The translations under genes were made by a program, and so were the position numbers. The notes below the pieces were generated by a model, which was not told the DNA's origin, did not search any database, and worked only from the letters and a program-made list of their open reading frames with translations. Positions 29,995-39,948 of a DNA stretch of 64,000 nt are shown in pieces. Source of the DNA: Moesziomyces globuligerus (lineage: Eukaryota; Basidiomycota; Ustilaginomycetes; Ustilaginales; Ustilaginaceae); the NCBI GenBank assembly GCA_030849465.1, contig JARVLF010000001.1:1-64000 (forward strand), given 5' to 3'. Each line of letters starts with the position of its first letter. Within the stretch, counting starts at the first letter, position 1.

Positions 29995-32586
29995 ATGGCG
30001 TCTCACAGCCCAAAGTCGTCGCCGACCGTTCACGTCAACAAGTGGTCCGAGCAGCAGGTAGCCGACTGGCTTTCCACCATCGGTCTCGCCAAATATGCGC
30101 GCGACTTTAAGTCCAACGGCATCTCTGGCGACGTGCTCGTCCTTCTCGACGACGAGGCGCTCAGTGATATCGGTGTCGTCACCATCGGACAGCGCCTAGC
30201 CCTTCTCTCTGCTATCTACCGCCTCAAGTCTCAGTACGGCATTCCCATCCAGGACGGTGACTGGGTGCCCAAATCCGTCGAGGCCCAGGAGCATGCCTCC
30301 AACACCCTCACTGCTGCCCACATGGCTGGCGCCCTTCGTCAACGCGACGATCGCATCCGTCTCCTCGAGTCTCAAATCCTCCACCTCGCAGACTACCTCG
30401 CACGCTTTCAGCAGGATATGGCCTCCGTTGCAAGGCAAGTGGGAGTCAAGGCGCACTCCATCGATACCCCCATCACGCTCGTATCCAACTCGATTCGTTC
30501 GCATCATGCCTCGGACTCGGCCAACAGCGCCATGCCCGCATACTCTTCCAATCCCGAGCTAACCTCCACAGCGTCGTCGGCCCTTCCACTCGAGTCGCCC
30601 AAGTCGCGCAACTTTACCGGCCTGGTCTCGCCCACTCGTTCCGGGTTTGCCTACCCACCTGCCCACTCCATGAGTGGATTCAAGCCCGCCACAGTCACCT
30701 CCGCCAGGTCCGACAGCATCGGTGCCAACTCGCCCATGACACCCACCGCTACAGTGCACCCCCATTCGGCCGGCAGCACGGGTGCACCTACAGCGCCTTC
30801 GGACCTCTCGCCCACGCAGACCACCCCATCGGCCACCCCGACCTCGCTCGGATCGTACCCTGGCTTTGCGCAACAAGGCTCGCAGCAACAAGGCTTGCAG
30901 CAGCAACAGACGACGCAACCTTCAAGTGCAGGCGTCACCTCGATGGTCAGCCCCACACGCCGACTCGCCCACCAGCACGCCATCTCGCAATCCGACGCAG
31001 CCGGCCCCTCGCGACCCCGCGCCGGTTCTTTGAGCGCAAGCAATGCACTTTCTTCCGCCGCAGGATCTCCCTCTGCCAATGCAGCCAGCAACGGCGCCAG
31101 CGCAAATGCAACGCACACCGCTGCCACTTCGTCCACGGAGCGCGACGAGCGCAAGGATGCTTCGCTGGCAGACGCCTCCGAAGCCAAGGCCAGACCGAGT
31201 CCGGCAACAAGCACATCTGCGTCTGTCAACGCATCGGCGTCTTCCAACTCGAGCTCGTCTGACAGCAACCCTTACAAGTCGTTCCGCGTCACGCTCGACG
31301 ATCCTTGCTACAAGGTTCTGCCTGCGGCGCTCAAAAAGTACAAAATCAACGACGACTGGCGCAAGTACGCGCTCTTCATTTGCTACGGCAAGACGGAGCG
31401 ATGCCTCAGCTACGACGAGAAACCGCTGCTGCTCTTCCAGAAGCTCAAGGAGAACGAGCAGAGCCCCGTATTCATGCTGCGCCACATCCGCGACGTCAAG
31501 TCGCCCATCGCGATCGCCGAGGCCAAGGCGGCCTCGAAGCTGCAGGAGCGCGAGGGCGACACCGCCGCCGCCGTAAAGAAGCGAGCGGCGCCCCGAACCG
31601 ATCGCCGCCGCATCGTCGCTGGTACGCCTCCGCCCGGGGCTCTCGTGAGCAATGCGTCGAACCCGGTGGAAGTGGGACCGGCGGCCGAATTGCCCGAACG
31701 CAACAAGGCGACGCGGACATACGCTGTGGCCATCTACCCGTACATGCCTGAGCGCGACGACGAGTTCGACGTCAATGTCGGCGACACTTTTGTGGTGATC
31801 AACAAGGCCAAGGGCTGGTGGATCGTGCAGAGAGACGCGGGTGGCGATGGCGCGGGCGAGGTCGTGTACAGCGTGCCGACGGGCGAGGGAGGCCCGACCG
31901 ACGATGACAGTAGCATGACGTATTCCAACTACCGCGCCGAGTATGCGTCCGGCTGGGTGCCCGCGGGATGTCTGCTCGAGACGAGCCGGCCGCTGGGCAG
32001 CATTGTGGATGCCGAGACTGCCTCGTCGCGTTCGCGCTCCGGGCCGAGCACCATCTCGAACCCGAGCACGCCGACCGTGTCAACCGTGGGTGGCGATGGC
32101 GCACGCGTGGATGCCAAGCGAGCGGCGATCCCGCCGGCGCTGATCACGAGCACGAGCACTCCGGGCATCATGCTCATGGACTACCAGAGCGCAGAGGGCG
32201 ATCTGGATCTCAGGAAGGACGAGCGGCTGCGCGTGTTCAAGCGCTACAATCACTGGTCTTACTGTGTGCAGGAACGCGATGGTCATGCGCGCGGATGGGT
32301 GCCGAGCTGGTACATCGGCAAGCTCTCCTCGTCATCTTCTAGCAACGGAGGTGCAGCGTCCGGGGGCTCGGGTCGCGACACCACCCTGCCCAAGATGGGG
32401 TCTAGCGGCGCGCTGTCTTCGTCTGCAGGCGCGAACGGGAGCAGCATGGATTCGCGCTTCGGACAGCACGCTGCAGATGGCGCCGGAAGCGCGGGCGGGA
32501 CGATCGGCTCGCCGTCGTACGATCTTTCGGCTGGTCCCGGCCACGACCATGCGAGCGCAGGTGCACCTGCCATCGCCTCTTCCTAG
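29995..32586 (+). CDS. ubc2: Ubc2 adaptor (SAM, RA and two SH3 domains), Ste50-related
   Basis: Single exon of 863 residues. The SAM domain covers about 13-80 (WSEQQVADWLSTIGLAKYA). A helical stretch at about 115-150 is followed by a long Ser/Thr/Pro-rich linker. A Ras-association domain covers about 427-505 (KSFRVTLDDPCYKVLPAALKK). SH3-1 covers about 575-662 (YAVAIYPYMPERDDEFDV...GWVPAGCLLE) and SH3-2 about 723-777 (GIMLMDYQSAEGDLDL...GWVPSWYIGKL). This order is that of Ustilago maydis Ubc2, which links upstream signals to the pheromone-response MAP kinase cascade (Ubc4, Fuz7, Kpp2/Ubc3); yeast Ste50 lacks the SH3 domains. In U. maydis the SH3 region is needed for virulence. SH3-1 has an insertion of about 30 residues between its strands. 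The start lies in a good ACCATGG context. Confidence 0.93.
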   Translation: MASHSPKSSPTVHVNKWSEQQVADWLSTIGLAKYARDFKSNGISGDVLVLLDDEALSDIGVVTIGQRLALLSAIYRLKSQYGIPIQDGDWVPKSVEAQEHASNTLTAAHMAGALRQRDDRIRLLESQILHLADYLARFQQDMASVARQVGVKAHSIDTPITLVSNSIRSHHASDSANSAMPAYSSNPELTSTASSALPLESPKSRNFTGLVSPTRSGFAYPPAHSMSGFKPATVTSARSDSIGANSPMTPTATVHPHSAGSTGAPTAPSDLSPTQTTPSATPTSLGSYPGFAQQGSQQQGLQQQQTTQPSSAGVTSMVSPTRRLAHQHAISQSDAAGPSRPRAGSLSASNALSSAAGSPSANAASNGASANATHTAATSSTERDERKDASLADASEAKARPSPATSTSASVNASASSNSSSSDSNPYKSFRVTLDDPCYKVLPAALKKYKINDDWRKYALFICYGKTERCLSYDEKPLLLFQKLKENEQSPVFMLRHIRDVKSPIAIAEAKAASKLQEREGDTAAAVKKRAAPRTDRRRIVAGTPPPGALVSNASNPVEVGPAAELPERNKATRTYAVAIYPYMPERDDEFDVNVGDTFVVINKAKGWWIVQRDAGGDGAGEVVYSVPTGEGGPTDDDSSMTYSNYRAEYASGWVPAGCLLETSRPLGSIVDAETASSRSRSGPSTISNPSTPTVSTVGGDGARVDAKRAAIPPALITSTSTPGIMLMDYQSAEGDLDLRKDERLRVFKRYNHWSYCVQERDGHARGWVPSWYIGKLSSSSSSNGGAASGGSGRDTTLPKMGSSGALSSSAGANGSSMDSRFGQHAADGAGSAGGTIGSPSYDLSAGPGHDHASAGAPAIASS

Positions 32587-33173
32587 CGTACCTACTTTCT
32601 GAACAGCTCGGGCAATTCAGTGGCGTGCTCATGACTTTGCCGCGGCAGACCGTGTTGCGCCGAGACTGAGGCCGATGTGCTGTGCTGGGCGAACCACGTG
32701 TTGAGCGGGATGCGGGAAATTGGCCACGACCGGCGAAAGGCGCGGGGGCGGCGGGATGCGGTTGCGTTCGGCAGGCGCTCGGCTGGTTGGCGCCGCGGAG
32801 GAAAACCGAGTGGAAAGCGGGAAAGGAAAATTTTCCCCTTCGACAGGGTTCAAACTGCGCCGTTTGTTTGATGCACATAGCACGCAAGTCGAACGTCGGA
32901 TGATGAGGGCAAATGGGCCAGTTGTCGGAGCGGGGTCGGATGGCCGGAACTGGCTCCACCGAAGAGGGTAGGGATGAGGACGAGGTCGTGCGACCAAGGT
33001 AAAGGGTTCTCGAAAGCAGACGAGGGACCGCGTGATTGGTCGTTCTCGCTTAACGGCGTCGGCGTGCTTATCGGTGTGCCCCAGCAACTTGGTTCCTGCG
33101 TTAGCGTGTTTGGACCTAGTCTCGTTTGAAGGTCGTCCCTGCCTCCCGACCACCACCTCGCCCATCATCGACC
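32587..33173. other. Interval ubc2 / amino-acid permease
   Basis: 587 bp holding the ubc2 3' flank and the permease promoter. An in-frame ATG at 33126 lies inside. No other feature was recognised. Confidence 0.5.
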
Positions 33174-34892
33174 ATGTCCGCTTTGCAAGATCCTGTGGTC
33201 GGCTCGAGCCGCTCGGAAGAGGCGGTGCACAACGGCAAGCTGCGCAGCGAGGAGGATGGTGCATCCATCGACAAGCGGGTGCATGCCGCCTACGCCGAGG
33301 AGGATGACGAGTTCGGTGTGACTACGACCGAGCAGACACATCTCAAGCGCGGCCTGGAACAGCGTCACCTGTCGATGATCGCCCTGGCTGGCTCCATCGG
33401 CACGGGTCTGTTCCTATCGTTGTCCGGCTCGATTCAGACGGGTGGTCCGTTAGGTGCGCTGTTGGGCTACGCTGTTGTCGGCGCCATCGTGTGTGCCGTG
33501 CAGTTTGCTCTCGGAGAAGTTTCCGCGCTGCTGCCCGTCAGCGGCTCCTTCGTCCGACATGCGGCTTTCCTCAACGACCCCGCGTGGGGCTTCGCAGCCG
33601 GCTGGAACCTGGTGTACGGCAACGTGCTTTCGATCCCATCCGAGATCTCGGCGATCTGCGTGCTGTTTCAGTACTGGACCGACATCAACTCGGCTCTGTG
33701 GATCATGATCTTCATCCTGCTTACATTCATCGTCGGCGTAGCCTTTGTGCGCGTCTTTGGTGAGGTCGAGTTCGCTTTCGCCTCGCTCAAGCTGCTTACG
33801 GTGGTGTTCCTGATCATCTTTGGACTGGTGGTCAACCTCGGCGGCGTGCCCGGCGTCGAGCGCGTCGGATTCCGATACTGGAACACACCTGGTCCGTTCG
33901 TCGAGTACATCGGCACGGGTGCCTGGGGCCGCTTCCTCGGCTTTTGGAGCGTCATGACGAGTGCCGTGTTCAGCTTTGCCGGCATCGAATCGCTGGCGAT
34001 GGCCGCGGCCGAGACTCGCAATCCGGGCCGCACGATCCCGCGCGCGTGCAAGCGCGTCTTCTTCCGCATCGTGCTCTTCTACATGCTCGCTGTGCTCGTG
34101 GTGGGCATGCTGGTGTCGTCGGACGATCCAAGGCTGAACGACGAGTCGGGCACGGCAGCGCAGTCGCCGTTCGTCATCGCCGTGTCGACGGCAGGATACT
34201 CGGCGGTAGGCTCGGTGATCAACGCGATTGTCATCACGTCGGCCTGGTCGTCGTCGAACCAGGCACTTCTGGCGGGCACGCGTGTGCTCTATGGTCTGGC
34301 CCTCAAGCGTCAGGCACCGCGCCTGTTCCTGCGTACGACGAGCTGGGGAATCCCGATCTACTGCGTGCTGTTCTTCACAGCCTTCATGTTCCTCAGCTTC
34401 ATGACGCTCTCGTCTGGCGCGCTGACCGTCTTCTACTGGTTCGTCGCACTGACTTCGGCAGGAGTGCTCGTCTCGTGGTCGACGGTTCTATTCAACCACA
34501 TCCGACTCAAGACTGCGCTGCGCCGACAGGGGATCCCTGCCTCCGAGCTGCCGTGGAACAACGGCTGGACGCTCTACTCGAGCTACGCGGCGCTGGTCAT
34601 GTGCCTCGTCATCCTGTTCACCGGCGGATTCCGAGTCTTCACCACGGGCAACTGGGACGCCAACAGCTTCGTCTCGAGCTACCTCGACATCCCGCTGGTG
34701 ATCGTCTTCTTCATCGGCTGGAAGCTGATCAAGAAGACGAGGTGGGTGAAGCTCGAAGAGCTGCCGCTGCGTGCGATCATCGAGCAGGCAAAGGAGCGCG
34801 CACACCAGGCCGAGCTCGAACAGCAGGCCGAAGACGCCCTCAAAGGCAACCGCTCGACCTGGCTCAAGTACATCAGCTGGATCTGGGACTGA
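33174..34892 (+). CDS. Amino-acid permease (YAT/APC family)
   Basis: Single exon of 572 residues. A hydrophilic N-terminus ends at about residue 55, where the family motif HLSMIALAGSIGTGLFL begins TM1. Twelve hydrophobic segments follow, with the conserved GEVSALLPVSGSF and a GWNLVYGNVLSIPSEISA block in TM3 that replaces the commoner GWNYW. Such permeases import amino acids with protons at the plasma membrane; the specificity is not readable. I chose ATG 33174 (ACCATGTC) over the in-frame 33126, which adds 16 residues. The C-terminal tail is amphipathic and ends YISWIWD. Confidence 0.9.
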   Translation: MSALQDPVVGSSRSEEAVHNGKLRSEEDGASIDKRVHAAYAEEDDEFGVTTTEQTHLKRGLEQRHLSMIALAGSIGTGLFLSLSGSIQTGGPLGALLGYAVVGAIVCAVQFALGEVSALLPVSGSFVRHAAFLNDPAWGFAAGWNLVYGNVLSIPSEISAICVLFQYWTDINSALWIMIFILLTFIVGVAFVRVFGEVEFAFASLKLLTVVFLIIFGLVVNLGGVPGVERVGFRYWNTPGPFVEYIGTGAWGRFLGFWSVMTSAVFSFAGIESLAMAAAETRNPGRTIPRACKRVFFRIVLFYMLAVLVVGMLVSSDDPRLNDESGTAAQSPFVIAVSTAGYSAVGSVINAIVITSAWSSSNQALLAGTRVLYGLALKRQAPRLFLRTTSWGIPIYCVLFFTAFMFLSFMTLSSGALTVFYWFVALTSAGVLVSWSTVLFNHIRLKTALRRQGIPASELPWNNGWTLYSSYAALVMCLVILFTGGFRVFTTGNWDANSFVSSYLDIPLVIVFFIGWKLIKKTRWVKLEELPLRAIIEQAKERAHQAELEQQAEDALKGNRSTWLKYISWIWD

Positions 34893-35456
34893 TCCGCAAG
34901 CCTGCCCAGCAACCTCAACAGCGTCAACCGCATCCACAATATACCCCAATCATCGTCACCTGCCTTCTCGCGGATGTCGTGCATGTCGCTCCCCATCTTC
35001 TTGCCATAGCTTCAGGCCACGCGCTTCTGCCTCTTCTTCTCATGTCGTCTCGCGTCGATGATGGGGCGGGCTTCAACTGCCAGCCTTATCGTTGCGCTGC
35101 TTCATTTTTCACGGAGTTGTTAATTCACCAGGCTCGTGCAGATCGTGTGTGGAGGCTTCTGAGGGGAAAAGTGCTGCTGCAGCGATTCGAGTCGAGCGTG
35201 GGAGCGGAATCGCTTTTTTCCTGCACCGACCAGGCAGATCGCAGCAGGCGCAGAGACGAGTCGCACCTCGCGTTGTCCGCGATCGGAGGTGCCGCGAGCT
35301 GCGCTGGAGCGCCGCAACGAGCGAGCACATCCTCTTCCCGCTGCTTGCCTCTGCATCTGTGTCCTTCATCCTATCGGTGCATCCGACATCGGCAAACACT
35401 CACCAACGGCCTGCCTTGCCATCACCGCCACTACTGCGGTAGATATCAGCAGCGCC
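34893..35456. other. Interval permease / P5B ATPase
   Basis: 564 bp of permease 3' flank and ATPase promoter. The ATPase frame is open upstream to an in-frame ATG at 35289. Nothing else was recognised. Confidence 0.5.
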
Positions 35457-38400
35457 ATGTCGGAACCTGATCGCCCCAACGCGCCCGACCGGCGAGGTCC
35501 GTCTTCCGCCAAGAGCCGCCAGCCCTTCGAGGTCGCGGCCGACGAATATCAGGCTCCCTTCCAGCTCCCCGCCAAGGCCTCGGCCGCACACGCAGACAAC
35601 CGTGATCCAGCTCAGCAGAGCGCGGATGCTGCGACCTCCGATCCGGTCGCCTTCGCCTCTTCGCCCTACTTCGACGACAACGAGGCGCGAGAGGCCTTCG
35701 AATGGGCCCAGGCACAGCGCGATGCCGGCCTCGACATGGATGGTACTGCTGAGGGCGGTGCCGCCGCTTCAGGTGGCGGTGTCGAGATTGGTCGCAGACG
35801 CCGCCGCGACAGCCAGGTGGGAAGCTACGACGAGGGCGGCAGCATCTTCGACGGGCCTGGTGCTGGTGCTGTGCCCAGCTCGGTGAGCAGCATGCGCCAC
35901 GAGATCGCCCGTCCCGAGCTTGGTCGTCGTGCCTCGCGCAGCTCGCGTCGTCGCATCTCCATGGAGGGTCGATCGCCGCGTCGCACCCGCAAGCTCTCCT
36001 CCGCCTCTGCACAGAGCGACGCCATCACCACCTCGAGTGAGCGCAGCGTCTCGCCCGACTCGGTCGCTGGTCGCCGCAAACCTGCGAGCCAACGCAGCGG
36101 GAGCGCTTACCGCTTCGGCCGCAGAAAGCGCATTCCGGATGACGCAGAGCTCTCATCTTCAAGCCAGCCCAAGGGCATGCTCGGTTCCATTCTTGCCTCC
36201 ATCCGCGGCGACCGCGGCGACGACGACAACGACGACGCTCGAAGCCGTCGCTCTTTTTCCCGCCCCCTTCTCTCGCGCAGACGCTCGTCCGGCTCCGTCG
36301 TCTCGTCGCGTGGCGGTCGATCCGATGCTGGTCACGATGACGATGATGGAGACGAAGACGACGGCAGAGGCTGGAGTGACGACGATTATGGATTCGACGA
36401 TGAGGACGACGACGACGACGAGTCTTTCCGCTCCTCCGAAGATGAGGCGAACAACCGCAATGGTCTTCTTCCTTCCGCCTTCGGCACACTCAGCGGAGCC
36501 GTCGACCCCGTATTTGGCGACACTCGCTTCTCCACCGACCACCCACCCGAAGACGAGCTCGATGCTCAGCTCGGCGGTCGAGATCTCGAGGAAGCCGACG
36601 CTTCTGGCTTCGGTCGCTCTGAAGCAGATATTCGGTCCAGCTCCCACGGCCGGGACCAGAGTCGCAGCCTCAGCGCTGCCGAGGCCAAGAAGGAGGTCAG
36701 CTTCTTAGACAAGTCGTCCAGGAGTCGGCAGCAGGTCTATCTGACCGAGGAGGACACGCTCATCCGCTTCACCGCCTATCGCACGCTCGTCGTAAACCAA
36801 ATCGTGTACTCGATCGCATGCTTCCTCACCATTGGCGTCGTCTACCTCATCGGCCGCTGGCTCCCGCGCTTCCGCCTCAAGTACGTCTGCAAGGAGACCG
36901 ACTTTGAAAATGCCGAATTCATCATGATCGAAAACCAGTGGGGCGACCTGCACAAGGAGCACCTTTCGACGATTCCGTTCGCCCGCCCGCTTGCGACCGT
37001 CTTCCCGCACTCGTCTCGCGAACCCCCTTCCACCCAGGCCGAGTACCAGTCCGCGCCCACCATCAACCTTCCGCCCGAACTTGTCAGCAAAAGCTCCGCC
37101 CCCTCCAAGACAGCCTCCGCAAAGAGCAGCATCATCAATGGCGGCACTGCCACTCCAAATGCGAACGGCAATGGAACCCACGCTCAGGAGACTGGTGGTC
37201 TTCCCATGCTCTCTGGCGTGCAGACCGAACAGCTTATGGACCTCACGTACTTCGACTATCGCTACACGCGCTTCGCGCTGCACCCGCCCACGGGACGCCT
37301 GCGCATGATCAAGGACTGGCGCGATCCGCTGTGGACCTCGCTGGGCGCAATCCAGAACGGCATAAGCCACGACGCTGAAAAGGACCGCACCACCATCTTC
37401 GGCCAGAACGTCATCGAGATCAAGGCCAAGTCCACCTGGCAGCTGCTGGTCGACGAGGTTCTGCATCCCTTCTACATGTTCCAGATCGTCTCGATCATTC
37501 TCTGGTCCTTCGACAACTACTACTACTACGCCTTCTGCATCGCCGTCATCTCGCTCGCCTCTATCTTCACCACGCTCGTCGAGACGCGCCAGACGGTCAA
37601 CCGCATGCGCGAGATGAGCCGCTTCACGTGCGACGTCCGCGTGCTGCGCGAAGGTACATGGCAGGTGCTCGACTCGAGCGCGCTCGTGCCTGGCGATGTG
37701 TACGACGTAGCCGAACCTGGTTTGCTTCTCTTCCCCACGGACAGCGTGCTTCTCAGCGGAGATGCGATCGTCAACGAGAGCATGCTCACGGGAGAGAGCG
37801 TACCCGTCAGCAAGGTGCCGCTTACCACTCAGAGCATGGTCGGCCTTCACGCCGCGGGTACGGAGGTCACCCCCGACCTCGCCAAGCACTTTTTGTTCTC
37901 CGGCACGCGCATCATTCGCATCCGCGGAGGCGGTGCGACGGACAAGGGCGAGGCGGGCGCCAAGGCGATGGTGGTGCGCACGGGCTTCAACACCACCAAG
38001 GGCGCACTCGTGCGCAGCATGCTCTTCCCCAAGCCGATGGGCTTCAAGTTCTACCGCGACTCGTTCCGCTTCATTGGCTTCCTCGCTGCGACCGCCGGTA
38101 TCGGCTTTACGTTCGCTGCGGTCAACTTTGTCAAGATCGGCATTGCTTGGCATACGATTGTGATCCGAGCGCTGGATCTGGTGACCGTGGTGGTGCCACC
38201 GGCGCTGCCGGCGACCATGTCGATCGGCATCTCGTTTGCCATCAATCGGCTGCGCAAGCTCGGCATCTTCTGCATCTCGCCCAACCGCGTCATCATCGGC
38301 GGCAAGGTCAACGTCTTCTGCTTCGACAAGACGGGCACGCTCACCGCCGACGGTCTCGACGTGCTCGGCACGCGCACGATCGACCTCAAGGCGGGCAGGT

Positions 38401-39872
38401 TCAGCGAGCTGCATGAGGCGGTCGACGAGATGCCCGTGGGCGGGGGTGCCAAGGCGGATGCGGACGCGCGCAAGATGCCGCTTCTCTATGCGCTTGCCAC
38501 GTGCCACTCGCTCAAGGTGGTGGATGGCGAGGTGATCGGCGATCCGCTCGACGTCAAGATGTTCGAGTACACCGGCTGGACGCTCGACGAGGGCAAGGAG
38601 CGCGCGGCCAAGGCGACGACCAAGAGCGGCACGGCCAAGAACGGCAAGTCGAAGCTCACCGAGCGTCCGCCCGCGCTGGTGCAGACGGTGGTGCGTCCTC
38701 CGGGTGGGCAGGCGTTCGAGGTGGAAGATGCGATCAAGTCTGGGCGACATGCGCACTTCCTTGAGCTGGGCGTGCTGCGGACGTTTGAGTTTGTCTCGTC
38801 GCTTCGCCGGATGAGTGTGATCGTCAAACGGCTCAAATCGCCGTCGATGGAGGTGTTTGTCAAGGGTGCGCCCGAGGTGATGGCGGATATCTGCGACAAG
38901 GACACATTCCCCGCCGACTACGAGGATCTGCTGTCGTACTACACCAAGCATGGATATCGCGTCATCGCGTGCGCGGGCAAGACGATGGCGGGGATGAGCT
39001 GGATCAAGGCGCAGCGCATGCGTCGCGAGCAGGCCGAGAGCGGCTTGCGGTTCCTGGGCCTGATCATCTTTGAGAACAAGCTCAAGGAGGGGACGGCGCC
39101 GGCGATCGAGGTGCTGCGGCAGGCCAACATCATCACCAAGATGGTCACGGGCGACAACGCGCGTACGGCGATCAGCGTCGCGCGCGAATGCGGCATGGTG
39201 GGGCCGTCTGCGCACGTCTTTATGCCGACGTTTGTGCACGGCGGCGAGAGGGATGCGCGCGCGGTGATCGACTGGTCGAGCGTCGACGACGACCGCATCA
39301 AGCTCGATGCGCTCCGGCTGCAGCCGAGGGAGGTGGATCCGCACGTGCTGGATTTGGAGGAGTTTGACTTCCACGACTACCAGCTCGCGCTGACCGGCGA
39401 CGTGTTTAGATGGATGATCGACTTTGCACCCGTCGAGACGCTGCGGAGGATGCTGATTAAGGGCACGATCTTTGCCCGCATGTCGCCGGACGAGAAGCAC
39501 GAGCTGATCGAACGGCTGCAGGCGCTCGGCTACACGGTGGGCATGTGCGGCGACGGAGCCAACGACTGCGGGGCGCTCAAGGCGGCCGACATCGGCATCT
39601 CGCTCAGCGAGGCCGAGGCGTCGGTGGCGGCGCCGTTCACGTCGAATCGGGGTGATATCGGCTGCGTCATCGACACGATCAAGGAGGGCAGGGCGGCGCT
39701 GGTGACGAGCTTCGGCTGCTTCAGCTACATCTGCCTCACCTCGCTGCTCCAGTTCTGCTCGGTGCTGCTGCTCTACTCGTTCGGAGGCTCGCTCGGCGAT
39801 GGCCAGTTCCTCGCCGTCGACTTTGGCGTGCTCACGCTCAGTGTCTTCAGTGCACGCACGGGACCGTACTAA
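35457..39872 (+). CDS. P5B-type cation/polyamine ATPase, truncated after TM6
   Basis: Single exon of 1471 residues. A disordered, Asp/Ser/Arg-rich N-terminus (about 1-430) precedes the first membrane helices (about 445-475). The core is complete: TGES dephosphorylation loop, VVPPALPATMSIG in TM4 (the P5 signature), the phosphorylated Asp957 in CFDKTGTLT, MVTGDNARTA, and GDGANDCGALK near Asp1366. After TM5 and TM6 it ends at SARTGPY with a TAA, where family members continue with a loop and TM7-10. That missing part is present on the opposite strand at 17243-17860. P5B pumps (yeast Ypk9, human ATP13A2) act in vacuole or lysosome membranes; the human one exports polyamines. As it stands the pump is probably non-functional. 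ATG 35457 was preferred to 35289 because the upstream part reads like leader. Confidence 0.9.
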   Translation: MSEPDRPNAPDRRGPSSAKSRQPFEVAADEYQAPFQLPAKASAAHADNRDPAQQSADAATSDPVAFASSPYFDDNEAREAFEWAQAQRDAGLDMDGTAEGGAAASGGGVEIGRRRRRDSQVGSYDEGGSIFDGPGAGAVPSSVSSMRHEIARPELGRRASRSSRRRISMEGRSPRRTRKLSSASAQSDAITTSSERSVSPDSVAGRRKPASQRSGSAYRFGRRKRIPDDAELSSSSQPKGMLGSILASIRGDRGDDDNDDARSRRSFSRPLLSRRRSSGSVVSSRGGRSDAGHDDDDGDEDDGRGWSDDDYGFDDEDDDDDESFRSSEDEANNRNGLLPSAFGTLSGAVDPVFGDTRFSTDHPPEDELDAQLGGRDLEEADASGFGRSEADIRSSSHGRDQSRSLSAAEAKKEVSFLDKSSRSRQQVYLTEEDTLIRFTAYRTLVVNQIVYSIACFLTIGVVYLIGRWLPRFRLKYVCKETDFENAEFIMIENQWGDLHKEHLSTIPFARPLATVFPHSSREPPSTQAEYQSAPTINLPPELVSKSSAPSKTASAKSSIINGGTATPNANGNGTHAQETGGLPMLSGVQTEQLMDLTYFDYRYTRFALHPPTGRLRMIKDWRDPLWTSLGAIQNGISHDAEKDRTTIFGQNVIEIKAKSTWQLLVDEVLHPFYMFQIVSIILWSFDNYYYYAFCIAVISLASIFTTLVETRQTVNRMREMSRFTCDVRVLREGTWQVLDSSALVPGDVYDVAEPGLLLFPTDSVLLSGDAIVNESMLTGESVPVSKVPLTTQSMVGLHAAGTEVTPDLAKHFLFSGTRIIRIRGGGATDKGEAGAKAMVVRTGFNTTKGALVRSMLFPKPMGFKFYRDSFRFIGFLAATAGIGFTFAAVNFVKIGIAWHTIVIRALDLVTVVVPPALPATMSIGISFAINRLRKLGIFCISPNRVIIGGKVNVFCFDKTGTLTADGLDVLGTRTIDLKAGRFSELHEAVDEMPVGGGAKADADARKMPLLYALATCHSLKVVDGEVIGDPLDVKMFEYTGWTLDEGKERAAKATTKSGTAKNGKSKLTERPPALVQTVVRPPGGQAFEVEDAIKSGRHAHFLELGVLRTFEFVSSLRRMSVIVKRLKSPSMEVFVKGAPEVMADICDKDTFPADYEDLLSYYTKHGYRVIACAGKTMAGMSWIKAQRMRREQAESGLRFLGLIIFENKLKEGTAPAIEVLRQANIITKMVTGDNARTAISVARECGMVGPSAHVFMPTFVHGGERDARAVIDWSSVDDDRIKLDALRLQPREVDPHVLDLEEFDFHDYQLALTGDVFRWMIDFAPVETLRRMLIKGTIFARMSPDEKHELIERLQALGYTVGMCGDGANDCGALKAADIGISLSEAEASVAAPFTSNRGDIGCVIDTIKEGRAALVTSFGCFSYICLTSLLQFCSVLLLYSFGGSLGDGQFLAVDFGVLTLSVFSARTGPY

Positions 39873-39948
39873 GCTCGCTGTCTTGCAATCAAAGGAGAGA
39901 CACTTTGAACACGTCGTTGCGCGGGGGAGTGTGGTGACGTGGACACGT

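Noticed and set aside
32840..32860. tRNA B-box-like GGGTTCAAAC
   Set aside because: No T-arm stem and no cloverleaf partner sequences nearby.
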